Below are positions 25,616-34,857 of a DNA stretch of 49,225 nucleotides, in pieces. The notes beneath the pieces are model-generated. The model had not been told where the DNA came from. It was given only the letters and a program-made list of their open reading frames with translations, and did not search any database. The position numbers and the translations under genes were made by a program. Source of the stretch: Spirochaetales bacterium. Lineage in GTDB: Bacteria > Spirochaetota > Spirochaetia > SZUA-6 > JAFGRV01. The DNA is taken from contig JAFGWI010000062.1 in NCBI GenBank assembly GCA_016937215.1, positions 1 to 49,225 of the forward strand. The letters run 5' to 3'. Position 1 is the first letter of the stretch; each line of letters starts with the position of its first letter.

Positions 25616-26380
25616 TCAGCGAAAGTAGGAAATTCCGTAAATGATTAGGCCAATATACTCATGAATGGATAGAGCTATATTAAACTGGTTGACTGCTCTT
25701 GGCAGGAAGCTGAAAAAATTGTAAGCGCCATTATTTATTTTATAGTCACTGGGGGCTGGAACAACTTCCATGCCATTGTTTTCAAAACAAAGCACGCTAC
25801 GGGCTATATGAAAAGCCGATGTTACCAGGAGTATCTTCCCAGGCTGATAAAGTTTTTGCACTTCCCTGGCGTTTTCCCACGTATTACGGCTTTGCTTTTC
25901 CAGTAGAATGGAGTGAGGATTCATCCCCAATTCTTCGAGTAATGAAGCAAAAATTTCCGCCTCGCTGCGCGCGGTCTTCTCTCTAAACACAATGCCGCCG
26001 GAACAGATAATCGGTAAACCGGTTTTTTGATGCAGCCTGAAGGCATAAAGCATGCGGTTCATGGAATCGGGAGCAAGGGTGGATTCATTTTTTTCAGCAG
26101 GAGAGGATTCGATGGTTCCTCCTCCTAAAAGCACGATATATTTGGCATCATGGGTACCTTGCCAGTCGTAAGCAGGATAGGCCTTTTCAAGAGGCGCAAG
26201 AAAAAGGTCGCCTACAGGCTGAATGCTGCATAAATAAAAAAAGACAGTCAAGCTTATAAGAATATATTTGAGTATTTTGTATTTTTTCTTGTACAGGCAG
26301 ATGAATAAAGCCGCAAGGAAGAATAAAAATAAGCCAGGAACAAGTATAAAGGGTGTAAGGATTTTGGATAATAAAAACAT
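25616..26380 (-). CDS. YdcF/ElyC-type DUF218 membrane protein
   Basis: A 254-residue inner-membrane protein. Two N-terminal hydrophobic helices (about 10-30 and 37-55) precede a DUF218 (PF02698) domain: KYIVLLGGGTIES at about 80, ICSGGIVFREKTARSEAEIFASLLEELG (about 125-152), SILLEKQSRNTWENAREVQKL and ILLVTSAFHIARSVLCFENNG. This two-helix layout is like ElyC (YcbC) of E. coli, which affects peptidoglycan and lipid-carrier metabolism, rather than the soluble SanA/YdcF forms. The catalytic role is not established. The ATG lies five bases after a TATAAA -10 box and has no SD, so the mRNA is probably leaderless. It appears monocistronic. Confidence 0.88.
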   Translation of the reverse strand: MFLLSKILTPFILVPGLFLFFLAALFICLYKKKYKILKYILISLTVFFYLCSIQPVGDLFLAPLEKAYPAYDWQGTHDAKYIVLLGGGTIESSPAEKNESTLAPDSMNRMLYAFRLHQKTGLPIICSGGIVFREKTARSEAEIFASLLEELGMNPHSILLEKQSRNTWENAREVQKLYQPGKILLVTSAFHIARSVLCFENNGMEVVPAPSDYKINNGAYNFFSFLPRAVNQFNIALSIHEYIGLIIYGISYFR

Positions 26381-26385
26381 GCTTT

Positions 26386-26414
26386 TTTATATCCTGAAAT
26401 CCTGTGTTAGGCAA
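26386..26414 (-). promoter_or_regulatory. Promoter giving a leaderless mRNA for the YdcF-like gene
   Basis: On the minus strand: TTGCCT (26414-26409), 17-base spacer, TATAAA (26391-26386), five bases, ATG at 26380. Confidence 0.65.
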
Positions 26415-26513
26415 CCAGCTTTTTGATGGAGGCTCATTATAAAGCCTAACATTTTTGACAGCAAAAGGCGTTTTTCCTTATTCACGATGCCCAGTCTAAA
26501 TATTTTTTATAAA

Positions 26514-28148
26514 TCAATCGCTTTTTGCCCAGAAAAAGCCTGCATTAAGATCTTTTCGTCCGTCCACCACCCGGGTATTGGTAAACTCGGCGATTTCACT
26601 TAATTGATACAAACTGGCCGTTCCATAGAGAATGGGAAAAATAAGGGGCGGCACAGGGCCGAAATTCCCCTGGCGCCAAAAGCGTTTAACATCAACCAGT
26701 GAGGAGCGATCAGCATTGGAGGTTCCATCGGTGAGTAAAACAATGGTCGGCTGATAATTCCGGCTCTCACCGGCTGTAAGATAAATAAATTCCATGGCCT
26801 TTATTAGGGGTTTGTAAATATCTGTCCCACCGCTTGGAACAATACTTGTCAGTCGATGGCATAGCTCTTCGGTGCTTTGAACCGAGTCGAATTTGACTTC
26901 AAGGGGATTTTCCCAGATAAGATCATGATTAAAGGGAAGAATGAAAACACGGTCTTTGGGGGTGTATTGATGAAAATATTTCTTCGCCTCTTCCTGATTA
27001 CAAAATTTTTTCAAGGCTGAAAAAAGTTTTTCCTGATTCCTTCCATCCATGGAACCGCTGAAATCAAGAGCCATAATCTGAAACACCGGTTTTCGAAGTT
27101 CTTCCTGGTAATAATTCAAGCATTCGACAAGCAAGTCGAAATCGGGCCAGGATTTGGGACGAGGTGGCATAAAGCGCGAAACAAGCCAGGAAGGATCAAG
27201 AGGTGAAGGTTCAAGAGGTAGTTGTTTATCAGGATCTCCGCTTCGAAAGCCAGCCAGGTCCAATATATTTTTTACCTTGTCACTTGAAAGATAATCCACC
27301 AGTTCCTTGTAGATTTTCTGCTTTGTCTCATCAGCTTTGTTATTCAATGCCACCACCGGGCCATCAAAAGACAAGCTGGAATTGAGATAAATGATTTTCA
27401 AGGCAGGCTGCCCGAATTTAACCAGCTCCTGATTGCATTGGATTAAATAGGATTCATAATTGATCATTATATCCAGATAATTATAAAGCCTGAGAAAATC
27501 CTGCTTTAACCACAATGAACTGAGCCCGGACAATTGATGACGCTTAAAAAAACGGTTCAATGTGTTTTTAATTCCGCTCCTTTGAAGAAGCTCAGAGTCC
27601 ACTTCCAGCTGAGGATAATTAAAGCCAGCCAGGATTTCCAGCAAGGCCACTATACCGCTATGACTTTTGGAACCCGATGCCATGGCAAAGGAAAGCTCAT
27701 GATTGGTAATAAGCTCCACCAGATGGTCCAATCCAGTTATACCCTTTTCCAATCCCAATTTTTTCAAGGCTTCAGGTTTAATTCCCAGGGCAATAGGGCT
27801 GAAGGCGATTTTATAATCATTGCCAAAATGATTATGGCCATTATCAGAGAGTTTAATCCAGTCGGAATTATTGGTCAGTATCCCATCATAATGGCTTGAT
27901 TTCCCTTGTACATCATAAAACCAGTCCCATAGACCGTAACTTCGCAGTTCCACAGCATAGCCTTTTTCCTGGTTAAACTGAGCGATAATCTCATCTATAA
28001 CCGGAAAATCCGAACTGGACAGAATAATCAGTTTTTGGGGAGATGCCATTGGCCCGCCGGGCCAGCAAGCGCCAAGCCCTAAAAAGACGGTAAAACAAAA
28101 TAGCCATGCCAGAAAGGCATAATAAAAACGAATTTGTTTACTTTTCAT
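26514..28148 (-). CDS. Lipoprotein with binding-protein-like and VWA domains
   Basis: A 544-residue predicted lipoprotein: hydrophobic signal then FLGLGACWPGG (Cys at about residue 28). Residues about 40-310 resemble an extracellular solute-binding protein (KLIILSSSDFPVIDEIIAQF, YDGILTNNSDWIKLSDNGH, FSPIALGIKPEAL, SGIVALLEILAGF). Residues about 355-540 form a von Willebrand factor A domain with a complete MIDAS: MALDFSGSMDG (DxSxS), GGTDIYKPL (Thr) and VLLTDGTSN (Asp). This 'substrate-binding plus VWA' combination occurs across bacteria without assigned function; metal-dependent protein-protein contact at the cell surface is likely. The first in-frame codon of the long frame is TTG at 28151; the ATG at 28148 is preferred. 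There is no SD and no clear promoter. Confidence 0.85.
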   Translation of the reverse strand: MKSKQIRFYYAFLAWLFCFTVFLGLGACWPGGPMASPQKLIILSSSDFPVIDEIIAQFNQEKGYAVELRSYGLWDWFYDVQGKSSHYDGILTNNSDWIKLSDNGHNHFGNDYKIAFSPIALGIKPEALKKLGLEKGITGLDHLVELITNHELSFAMASGSKSHSGIVALLEILAGFNYPQLEVDSELLQRSGIKNTLNRFFKRHQLSGLSSLWLKQDFLRLYNYLDIMINYESYLIQCNQELVKFGQPALKIIYLNSSLSFDGPVVALNNKADETKQKIYKELVDYLSSDKVKNILDLAGFRSGDPDKQLPLEPSPLDPSWLVSRFMPPRPKSWPDFDLLVECLNYYQEELRKPVFQIMALDFSGSMDGRNQEKLFSALKKFCNQEEAKKYFHQYTPKDRVFILPFNHDLIWENPLEVKFDSVQSTEELCHRLTSIVPSGGTDIYKPLIKAMEFIYLTAGESRNYQPTIVLLTDGTSNADRSSLVDVKRFWRQGNFGPVPPLIFPILYGTASLYQLSEIAEFTNTRVVDGRKDLNAGFFWAKSD

Positions 28149-28324
28149 CAACTATAATCTTAATTAAGACAATCATCATTTTCAAGGAAAACTATGATGG
28201 ATTCCCTCATCAGAAAGACTTTTCATCTTGATTATCCAATAAGGGCTTGATCAGTATAAAAACACAAGTAACCTGGCTCTGATGAATTCTTTATAAAAAA
28301 ACTAGGATAAAGAAATACATTCAT

Positions 28325-28357
28325 AAAAACAGAGCAACCCCGCAGGGCTACTCTGTT
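28325..28357 (-). terminator. Terminator of the sugar ABC operon
   Basis: On the minus strand AACAGAG (28357-28351) pairs with CTCTGTT (28334-28328), with an inner CCC/GGG pairing, followed by TTTTT. It lies 22 bases after the stop of the binding-protein gene. Confidence 0.85.
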
Positions 28358-28379
28358 AAAGAAGGAATGATTCTATCGA

Positions 28380-29390
28380 TTACCTGATACCTTCTTCGAT
28401 TAAAGGCTTCAGTTCCTTAATGTTTTCGGGAGTAACCGTGCCAACACCTGTATTAATATGGAGGCCTGGAATCTTGTATCTTTTTGTCATAACAATCTGC
28501 ATAATCGGAACATAGCCTTGAAGATACAACACTTGGTCAAATGAGGCGCTGATATAACCCTTTTCTATTCCTTCTATGGTCGCTGGTGATAAATCGATTC
28601 CACCAACAATGACATCACCTGGTTTTTTACCCGCGGCTTTTAAAACCGCCATCATGTTAGCCGTAATATTGCCGTGTTGCGTTCCAATGGCTTTAAGATC
28701 GGGATTTTTCTCAAGGTAGGCAGTAAGAATGGGTATGCACAGGGAGCCTTCAGCATCAACCTCCGCGGAAATATCAAGGCGCTCGACCTTTAAGCCTTTT
28801 TGGGCCAGAGCCGCATACATGCCCTCAGGACTTTTACTTCGTCCTTCCTGTGAGAAAAGGCCGTAGACCAGGGCCTTGTCGCCGGCTTTCAAACCCGAGC
28901 GGATCATCGCTTCGCCTGTCAAATATCCGCCGGCATATAACTCGGCACCGGCATAGCCAAAACCCAGATATTGGTATTTGGCTTCAATATTGGGTAAGGG
29001 ATTATTTCCACTTGTGACGATGATTCCCTTTGAAAAAGCACTGTCCACCAAAGCCTCAAAAGCGCCTTCTCCAGGGTGCCCCATAATGACGATACCATCA
29101 GGCTGGGCAGCCATAGCTTCTTTGAACTGGGCGATCATTTTTTCAGGCTGCCAGCTGGAGTATTGTTCCACCAACTTAACGCCCATTTGAGCTGCAGCTG
29201 CCTTGGCGCCATTGGCTCTGGCAAGGGTGGAAGGATCACCTTCTGTTCCGCCCATCTGCATATAAACAATAATTTCCGGAAGATTCGCCTGTCCTTCCTG
29301 GCTCCCGGCTGAAAAAAGGTTCAGAGCTGTCCCCAAAGTGAGTATTAAAACCAGAGTACCTGTTATAACAGATTTTCTCCAATTATTCAT
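28380..29390 (-). CDS. Sugar ABC transporter substrate-binding protein (ribose/fructose type)
   Basis: A 336-residue periplasmic binding protein of the ribose/galactose class (Peripla_BP_4, PF13407). Signal peptide to about residue 30 (LTLGTALNLFSAGSQEGQ). Family strings include ARANGAKAAAAQMGVKLVEQY, AQPDGIVIMGHPGEGAFEALVDSAFSKGIIV, KALVYGLFSQEGRS, NPDLKAIGTQHGNITANMMAVLKAAGKKPGDVIVGGIDLSPATIEGI and a final QVLYLQGYVPIMQI segment. The start at 29390 is fixed by GGAGG six bases upstream; the longer open frame lacks a site. It is the last gene of an ATPase-permease-binding protein operon. The ligand cannot be predicted reliably. Confidence 0.92.
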   Translation of the reverse strand: MNNWRKSVITGTLVLILTLGTALNLFSAGSQEGQANLPEIIVYMQMGGTEGDPSTLARANGAKAAAAQMGVKLVEQYSSWQPEKMIAQFKEAMAAQPDGIVIMGHPGEGAFEALVDSAFSKGIIVTSGNNPLPNIEAKYQYLGFGYAGAELYAGGYLTGEAMIRSGLKAGDKALVYGLFSQEGRSKSPEGMYAALAQKGLKVERLDISAEVDAEGSLCIPILTAYLEKNPDLKAIGTQHGNITANMMAVLKAAGKKPGDVIVGGIDLSPATIEGIEKGYISASFDQVLYLQGYVPIMQIVMTKRYKIPGLHINTGVGTVTPENIKELKPLIEEGIR

Positions 29391-29436
29391 AAAAGACCTC
29401 CAAAAAAATAGTATTTTGTACACGCAAACTGCGTGG

Positions 29437-30492
29437 TTACTTCCCCTTATTCAGCCCCTTTGTAAAAACCGATTTCCGGAAAAAATCCTTAAAAGATATT
29501 TTTTCGTTTTTCAGAACATTGTTCAAAATGATTGAGCCTGCCATAACCAGACCCGTTGTCAATCGAACCCAGTAACCGCCTATTCCTGTTGCCACCACTC
29601 CGGCTTCAAGAGAACCAATAATAAAGGCACCGAAAAAAGTGCCAACCATAATGCCCTCGCCGCCTGCGATAGAAGTTCCACCAATGAAAACAGCTGCCAT
29701 GACTGGAAGTAGATAGCCGGACCCCTGGTTGCTCCAGAAATTAATCATCTCAAGGGTCAGAAGAAGAGCGGCAAATCCAGCTAACAGCCCTTGCAAAGTG
29801 AAAAGCTTTATCTTTGTGTTCTCAATATTCACGCCCATAACCCTGGCCACTTCTGGGTTATCGCCGATAAACATCAAGGCTTCTCCAAAACGGTGACGGT
29901 TCAGAATAAACCAGAGAAAGACTGTCAAGCCAATGGCCCAAAAAGCCTGAACTGGAATCAGATCAAAGAGCCTGCCGACAAACAAGCTATGGAAAAAAGT
30001 CCCTCTGATGGATTTAATATTCAATGACAGGCCGCCGCAAAGAAGCACGGTCAAGCCATTCCAAAAAAACTGAGCGGCAAGCGTGGCCATAATTGATGGG
30101 ACCTTCAGTCTGGCCACAAGGAGTCCGTTTATATAGCCCACAAAGGCGCCTCCACCAAGGGCAGCAACAATTCCCATTAATGCCGCGAAATCATTTTCTC
30201 CAAAATTCTTGTATATAAACGAAAACAAAAATCCGGAAAAAGCAATAACCGCCGAAAAGCTCAAATCAATTTCTCCAGCTGTTATGATAAGGGTCAATCC
30301 TAAAGCTAACACCAGTTGGGGTGGAATAGTTTGAAGAAAGGACATATAGATAAAGGGTCTTGTAAATACCTTGGGTGATAAGATAATGAAAACCGTGATT
30401 AGTATAAGGTAAACTCCCATTACCGGAAGTGCCTTGAATTTTTTAATGTTTGAATATATTTGGGTGAAGGGGTGTTTTTTGATTTCTGTCAT
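29437..30492 (-). CDS. Sugar ABC transporter permease (RbsC/FrcC type)
   Basis: A 351-residue integral membrane protein of the BPD_transp_2 family (PF02653), with about eight to ten hydrophobic segments. The conserved ALGLTLIITAGEIDLSFSAVIAFSG string (residues about 63-87), the KVPSIMATLAAQFFWNGLTVLL region, NPEVARVMGVNIENTKIKLFTLQGLLAGFAALLL (the EAA-like cytoplasmic loop that touches the ATPase), and PVMAAVFIGGTSIAGGEGIMVGTFFGA are all typical. The start overlaps the ATPase stop by 4 bp. It works with the single-domain ATPase and the binding protein of this operon. Confidence 0.94.
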   Translation of the reverse strand: MTEIKKHPFTQIYSNIKKFKALPVMGVYLILITVFIILSPKVFTRPFIYMSFLQTIPPQLVLALGLTLIITAGEIDLSFSAVIAFSGFLFSFIYKNFGENDFAALMGIVAALGGGAFVGYINGLLVARLKVPSIMATLAAQFFWNGLTVLLCGGLSLNIKSIRGTFFHSLFVGRLFDLIPVQAFWAIGLTVFLWFILNRHRFGEALMFIGDNPEVARVMGVNIENTKIKLFTLQGLLAGFAALLLTLEMINFWSNQGSGYLLPVMAAVFIGGTSIAGGEGIMVGTFFGAFIIGSLEAGVVATGIGGYWVRLTTGLVMAGSIILNNVLKNEKISFKDFFRKSVFTKGLNKGK

Positions 30493-31277
30493 TTGTCCTC
30501 ATCCTTTAATCTGTGGGCATAGTCGAGTAAAAAAGTGTTTAAATCTTTCAGCGAAATATCCGATTTGGGAATATTGCCCACCACTTCCCCTCTGTCCAGA
30601 ACTACAAATCTGTCCGACACCGAATACACATCCGCTATATTATGAGAAATAAAAATACTGGCTTTATTGTTTTCCTTGATCTTTTCCACAAAATTTATGA
30701 CCTTTTTGATTTCCTTTAACGACAAGGCCACAGTCGGTTCATCCAGAATGATCAGGTCTGAATCAAAATACATGGCTCTCCCAATGGCGATTCCCTGCCG
30801 CTCACCGCCAGACAAGGTACTCACTTTAGAATCAACAGTGATTCCCACGCCGCGAAAGCCAATTGTGTTGAGGAGTATTTCTTTGGCGATGGCTTTTTCT
30901 TTTTTAACATTGATAAAGCCAAAGGCATTGGTGATTTGTCTGCCTATGAAAAAATTCCTCCAAAGGTCCTGCTTTTCCGCCAATGAGCGATCCTGGTAAA
31001 CCGTCGCTATTCCCATATTCTGGGCTTGTTTGACGCTAAAGGACCTTGGATCAATTTTCTTTCCTTTAATGTAAAAATTACCACTTGTAGGGGGATAAAC
31101 CCCTGTAATAATTTTGATAAGTGAAGATTTTCCCGCTCCATTATCTCCTATAAGCCCCACCACTTCATTGGAACCAACTTCAAAATCAATTTCCTTTAAA
31201 GCATGGATATGGCCGTAATATTTACAACATTTTTCAATTTTTACGGCAAACTCATACTCTGTGTTTAGTGCCACCAT
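30489..31277 (-). CDS. Sugar ABC transporter ATP-binding protein (single-domain, FrcA type)
   Basis: A 262-residue ABC ATPase with Walker A GLIGDNGAGKSSLIKI, Q-loop IATVYQDRSLAEKQDLW, signature TLSGGERQGIAIGRA, Walker B LIILDEPTVALS and H-loop IFISHNIADVY. Carbohydrate importers of the RbsA class normally carry two ATPase domains in one chain; this one has a single domain, as in FrcA, and would work as a homodimer. AGGAGGCA precedes the ATG at 31277; a GTG one codon later has even better spacing. It is the first gene of the transporter operon. The PocR-AraC regulator lies just upstream on the same strand and is the likely controller. Confidence 0.93.
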   Translation of the reverse strand: MVALNTEYEFAVKIEKCCKYYGHIHALKEIDFEVGSNEVVGLIGDNGAGKSSLIKIITGVYPPTSGNFYIKGKKIDPRSFSVKQAQNMGIATVYQDRSLAEKQDLWRNFFIGRQITNAFGFINVKKEKAIAKEILLNTIGFRGVGITVDSKVSTLSGGERQGIAIGRAMYFDSDLIILDEPTVALSLKEIKKVINFVEKIKENNKASIFISHNIADVYSVSDRFVVLDRGEVVGNIPKSDISLKDLNTFLLDYAHRLKDEDK

Positions 31278-31703
31278 TGCCTCCTGAAAAGATCTGATTT
31301 TCATTCATAAAGCTTTTCATCCTTTGTCATGAATGTCTGATTCACTTGGTACCATGAAAAATCGAAAACAGACATAGACAAATCTGCAAAAATGATGGAT
31401 TTTCCCATATAGCGCGGCGAATTCAGGTAATCCCTAATATTATTAAGAGTTAAAATATTTTTTTTCGCGCGGAAAACGGGATTTTCAGGCAATAAGGAAT
31501 ATAAAAGGGCTTTCCAATGTTAAACCTGTCCTGATGGCCCGGTTAGCCTTGAGTTAAAAATTTGAATGGATTTTTTATGATTTATCGCAAGCCCATAGAT
31601 TAGGGCTTAACAATTACATATAGTGGGGCTTTTGCAAAGGCCTTGCCCGTGAGTTTATTTTTCTGTCGCTATTGGATAAACCAAGCCTGTTTTTGGATCA
31701 GAA
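31278..31703. other. Upstream region of the sugar ABC operon
   Basis: About 430 bp between the regulator and the transporter genes. A hairpin AAGCCC/GGGCTT lies near 31590-31610 and contains an 18-base string (31593-31610) that recurs with one change at 40176-40193. A minus-strand open frame of 63 codons covers 31301-31492 but has no ribosome site. I could not identify a convincing -35/-10 pair for the transporter operon, as expected if an activator is required. Confidence 0.4.
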
Positions 31704-32603
31704 TCAGAAAGTCAATTTTTTTTCAAGAGGTTCTTTGAACACATCCTTTTGTGAATAAAAAATATAACTTTGCTTAAGATATTCACTGGGAGGAAGGCCT
31801 TTGTATTTTTTAAAGAGCCGGGAGAAATAATAGGGATCATCGTAACCCAGCTGGTCGGCGATTTCAACGATGGTCATCTCCGGGTGTTCCAATAACAACT
31901 CTTCGGCCTTTTTTAACTTGCATTCAATAACATAGTGTTTAAAACTTTTTTTTAGCAAGGATGTGAATAAATGAGATAATGATGAAACGCTTTTATTTAT
32001 ATACCGTGATACTTCATCAATGGTGATGTTTTCGTGAAGATGCGTGTTGACATAGTACATGATTTTTTCAAGGGTCATGTTTTTCTTGATAACGATCATG
32101 TTTTGCGAAACAATATAATCGACCATAAGCTGAAACAGACTCTGGATATTGGCGATTTGTGCTTTGGAAAAGGAAGGTGTTTTCAAATAGGCGATAATTA
32201 GTTTTTCTGGAGAACCCACCTTTTCTTTCCATTCCTCCAGAATCTTAGTATCCATAATTCCCTCATCGCGATATTGGCCCAGCATACAATAACCCAGGTG
32301 AATGTTCTAATAAAAGATCGGCACAATAGATTCGATCATTCCGGCATAACAATGCTCAGTAACCATTTCCATTTTGTTCAATGCTTTGTTCAGTATTTTT
32401 TTATCAAAACAGGTGCAAGAACTTTCCCTGTGCAATTCCCTGCGCATCAAGCTGCATAATTCATTCGAGGGTTTGTTCAAACCAACGGCCAGTTCCCTGC
32501 CGTCTGGAGTAAAAAAAACAATGCGGATATTGAAGCACAATGAAAATTTATCGAAAATTTTTTGAACATCTTTCTTTAAGAGTATTTCAATTGTACTTTT
32601 CAT
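31704..32603 (-). pseudogene. PocR-AraC transcriptional regulator split by an in-frame amber codon
   Basis: One reading frame encodes an N-terminal PocR-type sensory domain (KIFDKFSLCFNIRIVFFTPDG, ELCSLMRRELHRESSCTCFDKK, EHCYAGMIESIVPIFY) and a C-terminal AraC DNA-binding domain (ITIDEVSRYINKSVSSLSHLFTSLLKKSF and EIADQLGYDDPYYFSRLFKKYKG), but TAG at 32309-32307 interrupts it. The seven codons after TAG, up to an internal ATG at 32285, continue the PocR pattern in the same frame (NIHLGYC then MLGQYRDEG), so this is a single nonsense change, not a frameshift or two genes. It could be a real lesion, a sequencing error or a read-through site; restart at 32285 would make an AraC domain with a truncated sensor. 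The ATG at 32603 follows a strong promoter. Likely regulator of the adjacent sugar importer. Confidence 0.8.
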
Positions 32604-32614
32604 ATGATTTTTAT

Positions 32615-32643
32615 AGTATACAGTATGCCTAAGCTTATGACAA
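32615..32643 (-). promoter_or_regulatory. Promoter of the PocR-AraC gene (near-leaderless)
   Basis: On the minus strand: TTGTCA (32643-32638), 17-base spacer, TATACT (32620-32615), then 11 bases to the ATG at 32603. A leader of about 4 nt is expected and no SD is present. Confidence 0.7.
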
Positions 32644-32736
32644 GTCAGGATGCTGGGTATTAATAAGGCCATGGGCAGCCTAAGGAACTTCGCCTAAAAA
32701 CTACCATTCACAGGCTGAATCCTTGATGGACCATTT

Positions 32737-32776
32737 AAAAACCTTGCTTTGCTCCAATTTAAGAAGCAAAGCAAGG
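32737..32776 (-). terminator. Rho-independent terminator of the chemoreceptor gene
   Basis: 12-bp stem CCTTGCTTTGCT/AGCAAAGCAAGG with an 11-base loop. On the minus strand it is followed by TTTTT (32741-32737). It lies 43 bases past the stop codon. Confidence 0.85.
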
Positions 32777-32818
32777 CTTCCAAATCACTCTTAAATTCAA
32801 ATAACAGGAAAAATCAAT

Positions 32819-34405
32819 CTAATCCGCCTGCTTGTCTGATAAGTCCCCTTCAGAGGATACTACAACGTTAAAATCTTTTCCCCTTTGTTCAGAATCAAAT
32901 GAGGTGAGAACACTCTGCAAATTTTCTCCCATGGAAACAATATCTTTCACAGCAACAGAAATTTCCTTTGAAACTTCAGCGGACTGCCGGGAATTTTCAG
33001 CCATTTGCCTCATGGTTTCAGCTGCCTCATCGGAACCTCGTTCCTGCTGTTTGATGGATACATCGATTTTCTGGGTAAAAGAGTAATTAGTATTAATCAG
33101 GTTAATAATTTCATTAATTTTATTATAAAAATCGCTGGTCACATCACCGCTCGCCATCACCTTTTCGGATTCAATTTCCGAGGATTTTATGATACTATCA
33201 ATAAACTGCTGAATCTCATTGGCAGCCTGTTCCACTTTCTTGGCCGAGGAAATGGTTTCCTTGGAAAGCTCCCTAATTTCAGCGGCCACCACGGAAAAAC
33301 CTTTGCCAGCTTCGCCGGCGCGTGAAGCTTCGATCGAGGCATTAATCGAAAGCATGTTGGTGGCATTAACAACCTCCTTGATAATATCCACCATTTCGCT
33401 GATAAGCACCGATCGCTTACCTAATTCCTTGATTTGACTTGTATTTTCCTGGCTCATCTTTCCAACATCCACCAGCTGGTTCACGGCATTGTTAAGCTGC
33501 TCCCGCCCTTTTTCCAGGGCCTTTGTGGCTTCACCGCTGTTGATCAACAGCTCACTGGTGTTCTTGGTTATCTGTTTTGCGGTAATTGATAATTCTTCCA
33601 AAGTCGCGCTGACCTCGGTAATACTGCTGGCATTAACACTGGCGCTTGAGGCCTGTTCATGGGCACTGCTCTGGATCTCCTGAGCCGTTGAATAAAGGTT
33701 CACCGTTATATGCTGAATGTCCTGGCTTGTTTGTTTGAGTTTCTCAAGTGTCGTGTTAAAGGATTTTTCCAGAATCCCGATCTCATCCTCGCTGGTAACA
33801 GGGGTTTGGTCAAGGGATTTAATCTTACCCTGGGCAATATACTGCAACTTACCAGCGATTTTACTCAACCTCTTCCCCAGTCGCGCGCTGTAAATAAAGA
33901 AAATCCCGCTGATCGCAGCCGCCAGAATGATTATCTGAAACAAAGTCGAAATAAGGGAATTCCGTAATACCTCATCCAGAGGCCCCCTTGAAAAAAATAT
34001 TTTTAGCTGACCAATATTTTCACCTTGCATCATAATATCAGCTTCTCTGGAAAACAGGGCGGTCTCCAGCAAAACCTGTTCATCCTGGTTTTGCGTAATT
34101 GCCTGAATTTCCGACTGGGAAGATTTGATTCCTCCGATAATATCATCTCCAGCATAAACCACAATAGCCATCAGATCGGGTGATGATAACTGCGCATTGA
34201 TGATTTTTTCAACCTGGGCATTATCAGAACTTCTTAAGGGCTGGGCCAGGATTTCGGGAAGAATCACCGCTAAAGATTCGCCTTCCATTTTTAACTTGTT
34301 CTCAGTGGAAACTCCAACGCTGATAATAGAAAAGATCCCGAAAACAAGCAGCACTGCCACAGTAATACTTATTTGAATCAAGATTATTTTTGCTGATAAT
34401 TTCAT
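32819..34405 (-). CDS. Methyl-accepting chemotaxis protein
   Basis: A 528-residue chemoreceptor. TM1 at about 9-31; a small extracytoplasmic sensor domain (about 35-150) without a recognised family; TM2 at about 152-172; HAMP (about 173-230, ending EDEIGILEKSFNTTL). A long helical signalling domain follows with the conserved hairpin tip IIKEVVNATNMLSINASIEASRAGEAGKGFSVVAAEIRELS at about 350-390, which contacts CheA and CheW. The C-terminus (SEGDLSDKQAD) has no CheR-docking pentapeptide of the NWETF kind. GGGAGA precedes the ATG. It is likely served by the chemotaxis operon at 44.5-49.2 kb. The gene is monocistronic with its own terminator. Confidence 0.95.
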   Translation of the reverse strand: MKLSAKIILIQISITVAVLLVFGIFSIISVGVSTENKLKMEGESLAVILPEILAQPLRSSDNAQVEKIINAQLSSPDLMAIVVYAGDDIIGGIKSSQSEIQAITQNQDEQVLLETALFSREADIMMQGENIGQLKIFFSRGPLDEVLRNSLISTLFQIIILAAAISGIFFIYSARLGKRLSKIAGKLQYIAQGKIKSLDQTPVTSEDEIGILEKSFNTTLEKLKQTSQDIQHITVNLYSTAQEIQSSAHEQASSASVNASSITEVSATLEELSITAKQITKNTSELLINSGEATKALEKGREQLNNAVNQLVDVGKMSQENTSQIKELGKRSVLISEMVDIIKEVVNATNMLSINASIEASRAGEAGKGFSVVAAEIRELSKETISSAKKVEQAANEIQQFIDSIIKSSEIESEKVMASGDVTSDFYNKINEIINLINTNYSFTQKIDVSIKQQERGSDEAAETMRQMAENSRQSAEVSKEISVAVKDIVSMGENLQSVLTSFDSEQRGKDFNVVVSSEGDLSDKQAD

Positions 34406-34857
34406 AATTTCTCCCGTTTTCCAATAAAATCAATTGAAGGCTTTAATATAACCGCCCCCTATGCTTATACTCCCAAAATAATGGCAGCTTTGGTCATTAG
34501 CCTGATTAAAAAACAGTTTTAAAACCCCTTTATTACCAGTTTTTAGAGCTTACTGACAATCTGGAATTACTTTAAGTATATGTGACCAAAAATCAAAGTC
34601 AATATTTCAAGAGTGAATTTATTAATTTACTAGAGAAAAAGCCATTTGCTATTCAGTTGGTACTTACTGCCTGGATCGCGTGTCTATAAATTTTATTTTA
34701 AGAAGAATCCTCATTATAAAGAAAAACACAATCCAGAGCTTTTTTGAACCTGTTATTTCTACAGGAACCATCGACTTGATTATCCTCTTCCCAGTTCTTA
34801 TAAAAAACCAATGAACTTCAAAGGCCAAAGCCGCCTTTTAAAATAAGCGGAAAAAAA
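34406..34857. other. Intergenic region, no gene seen
   Basis: About 450 bp, AT-rich, with no credible ORF, repeat copy or strong hairpin. It contains the upstream region of the chemoreceptor gene; a possible minus-strand -10 (TATAAG near 34465) is not supported by a good -35. No flagellar sigma28-type promoter was recognised. Confidence 0.4.

Noticed and set aside
28149-28379. Leaderless promoter for the VWA lipoprotein gene
   Set aside because: GATTAT lies five bases before the ATG, but the only TTG box (TTGAAA) is 20 bases upstream of it, too far to be convincing.
31301-31492. 63-residue minus-strand ORF upstream of the sugar ATPase
   Set aside because: No ribosome site, no recognisable domain, and the real ATPase start with AGGAGG lies downstream; it is probably leader sequence.
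34406-34857. Sigma28-type promoter upstream of the chemoreceptor
   Set aside because: No TAAA with a GCCGATAA-like partner at the right spacing was found.
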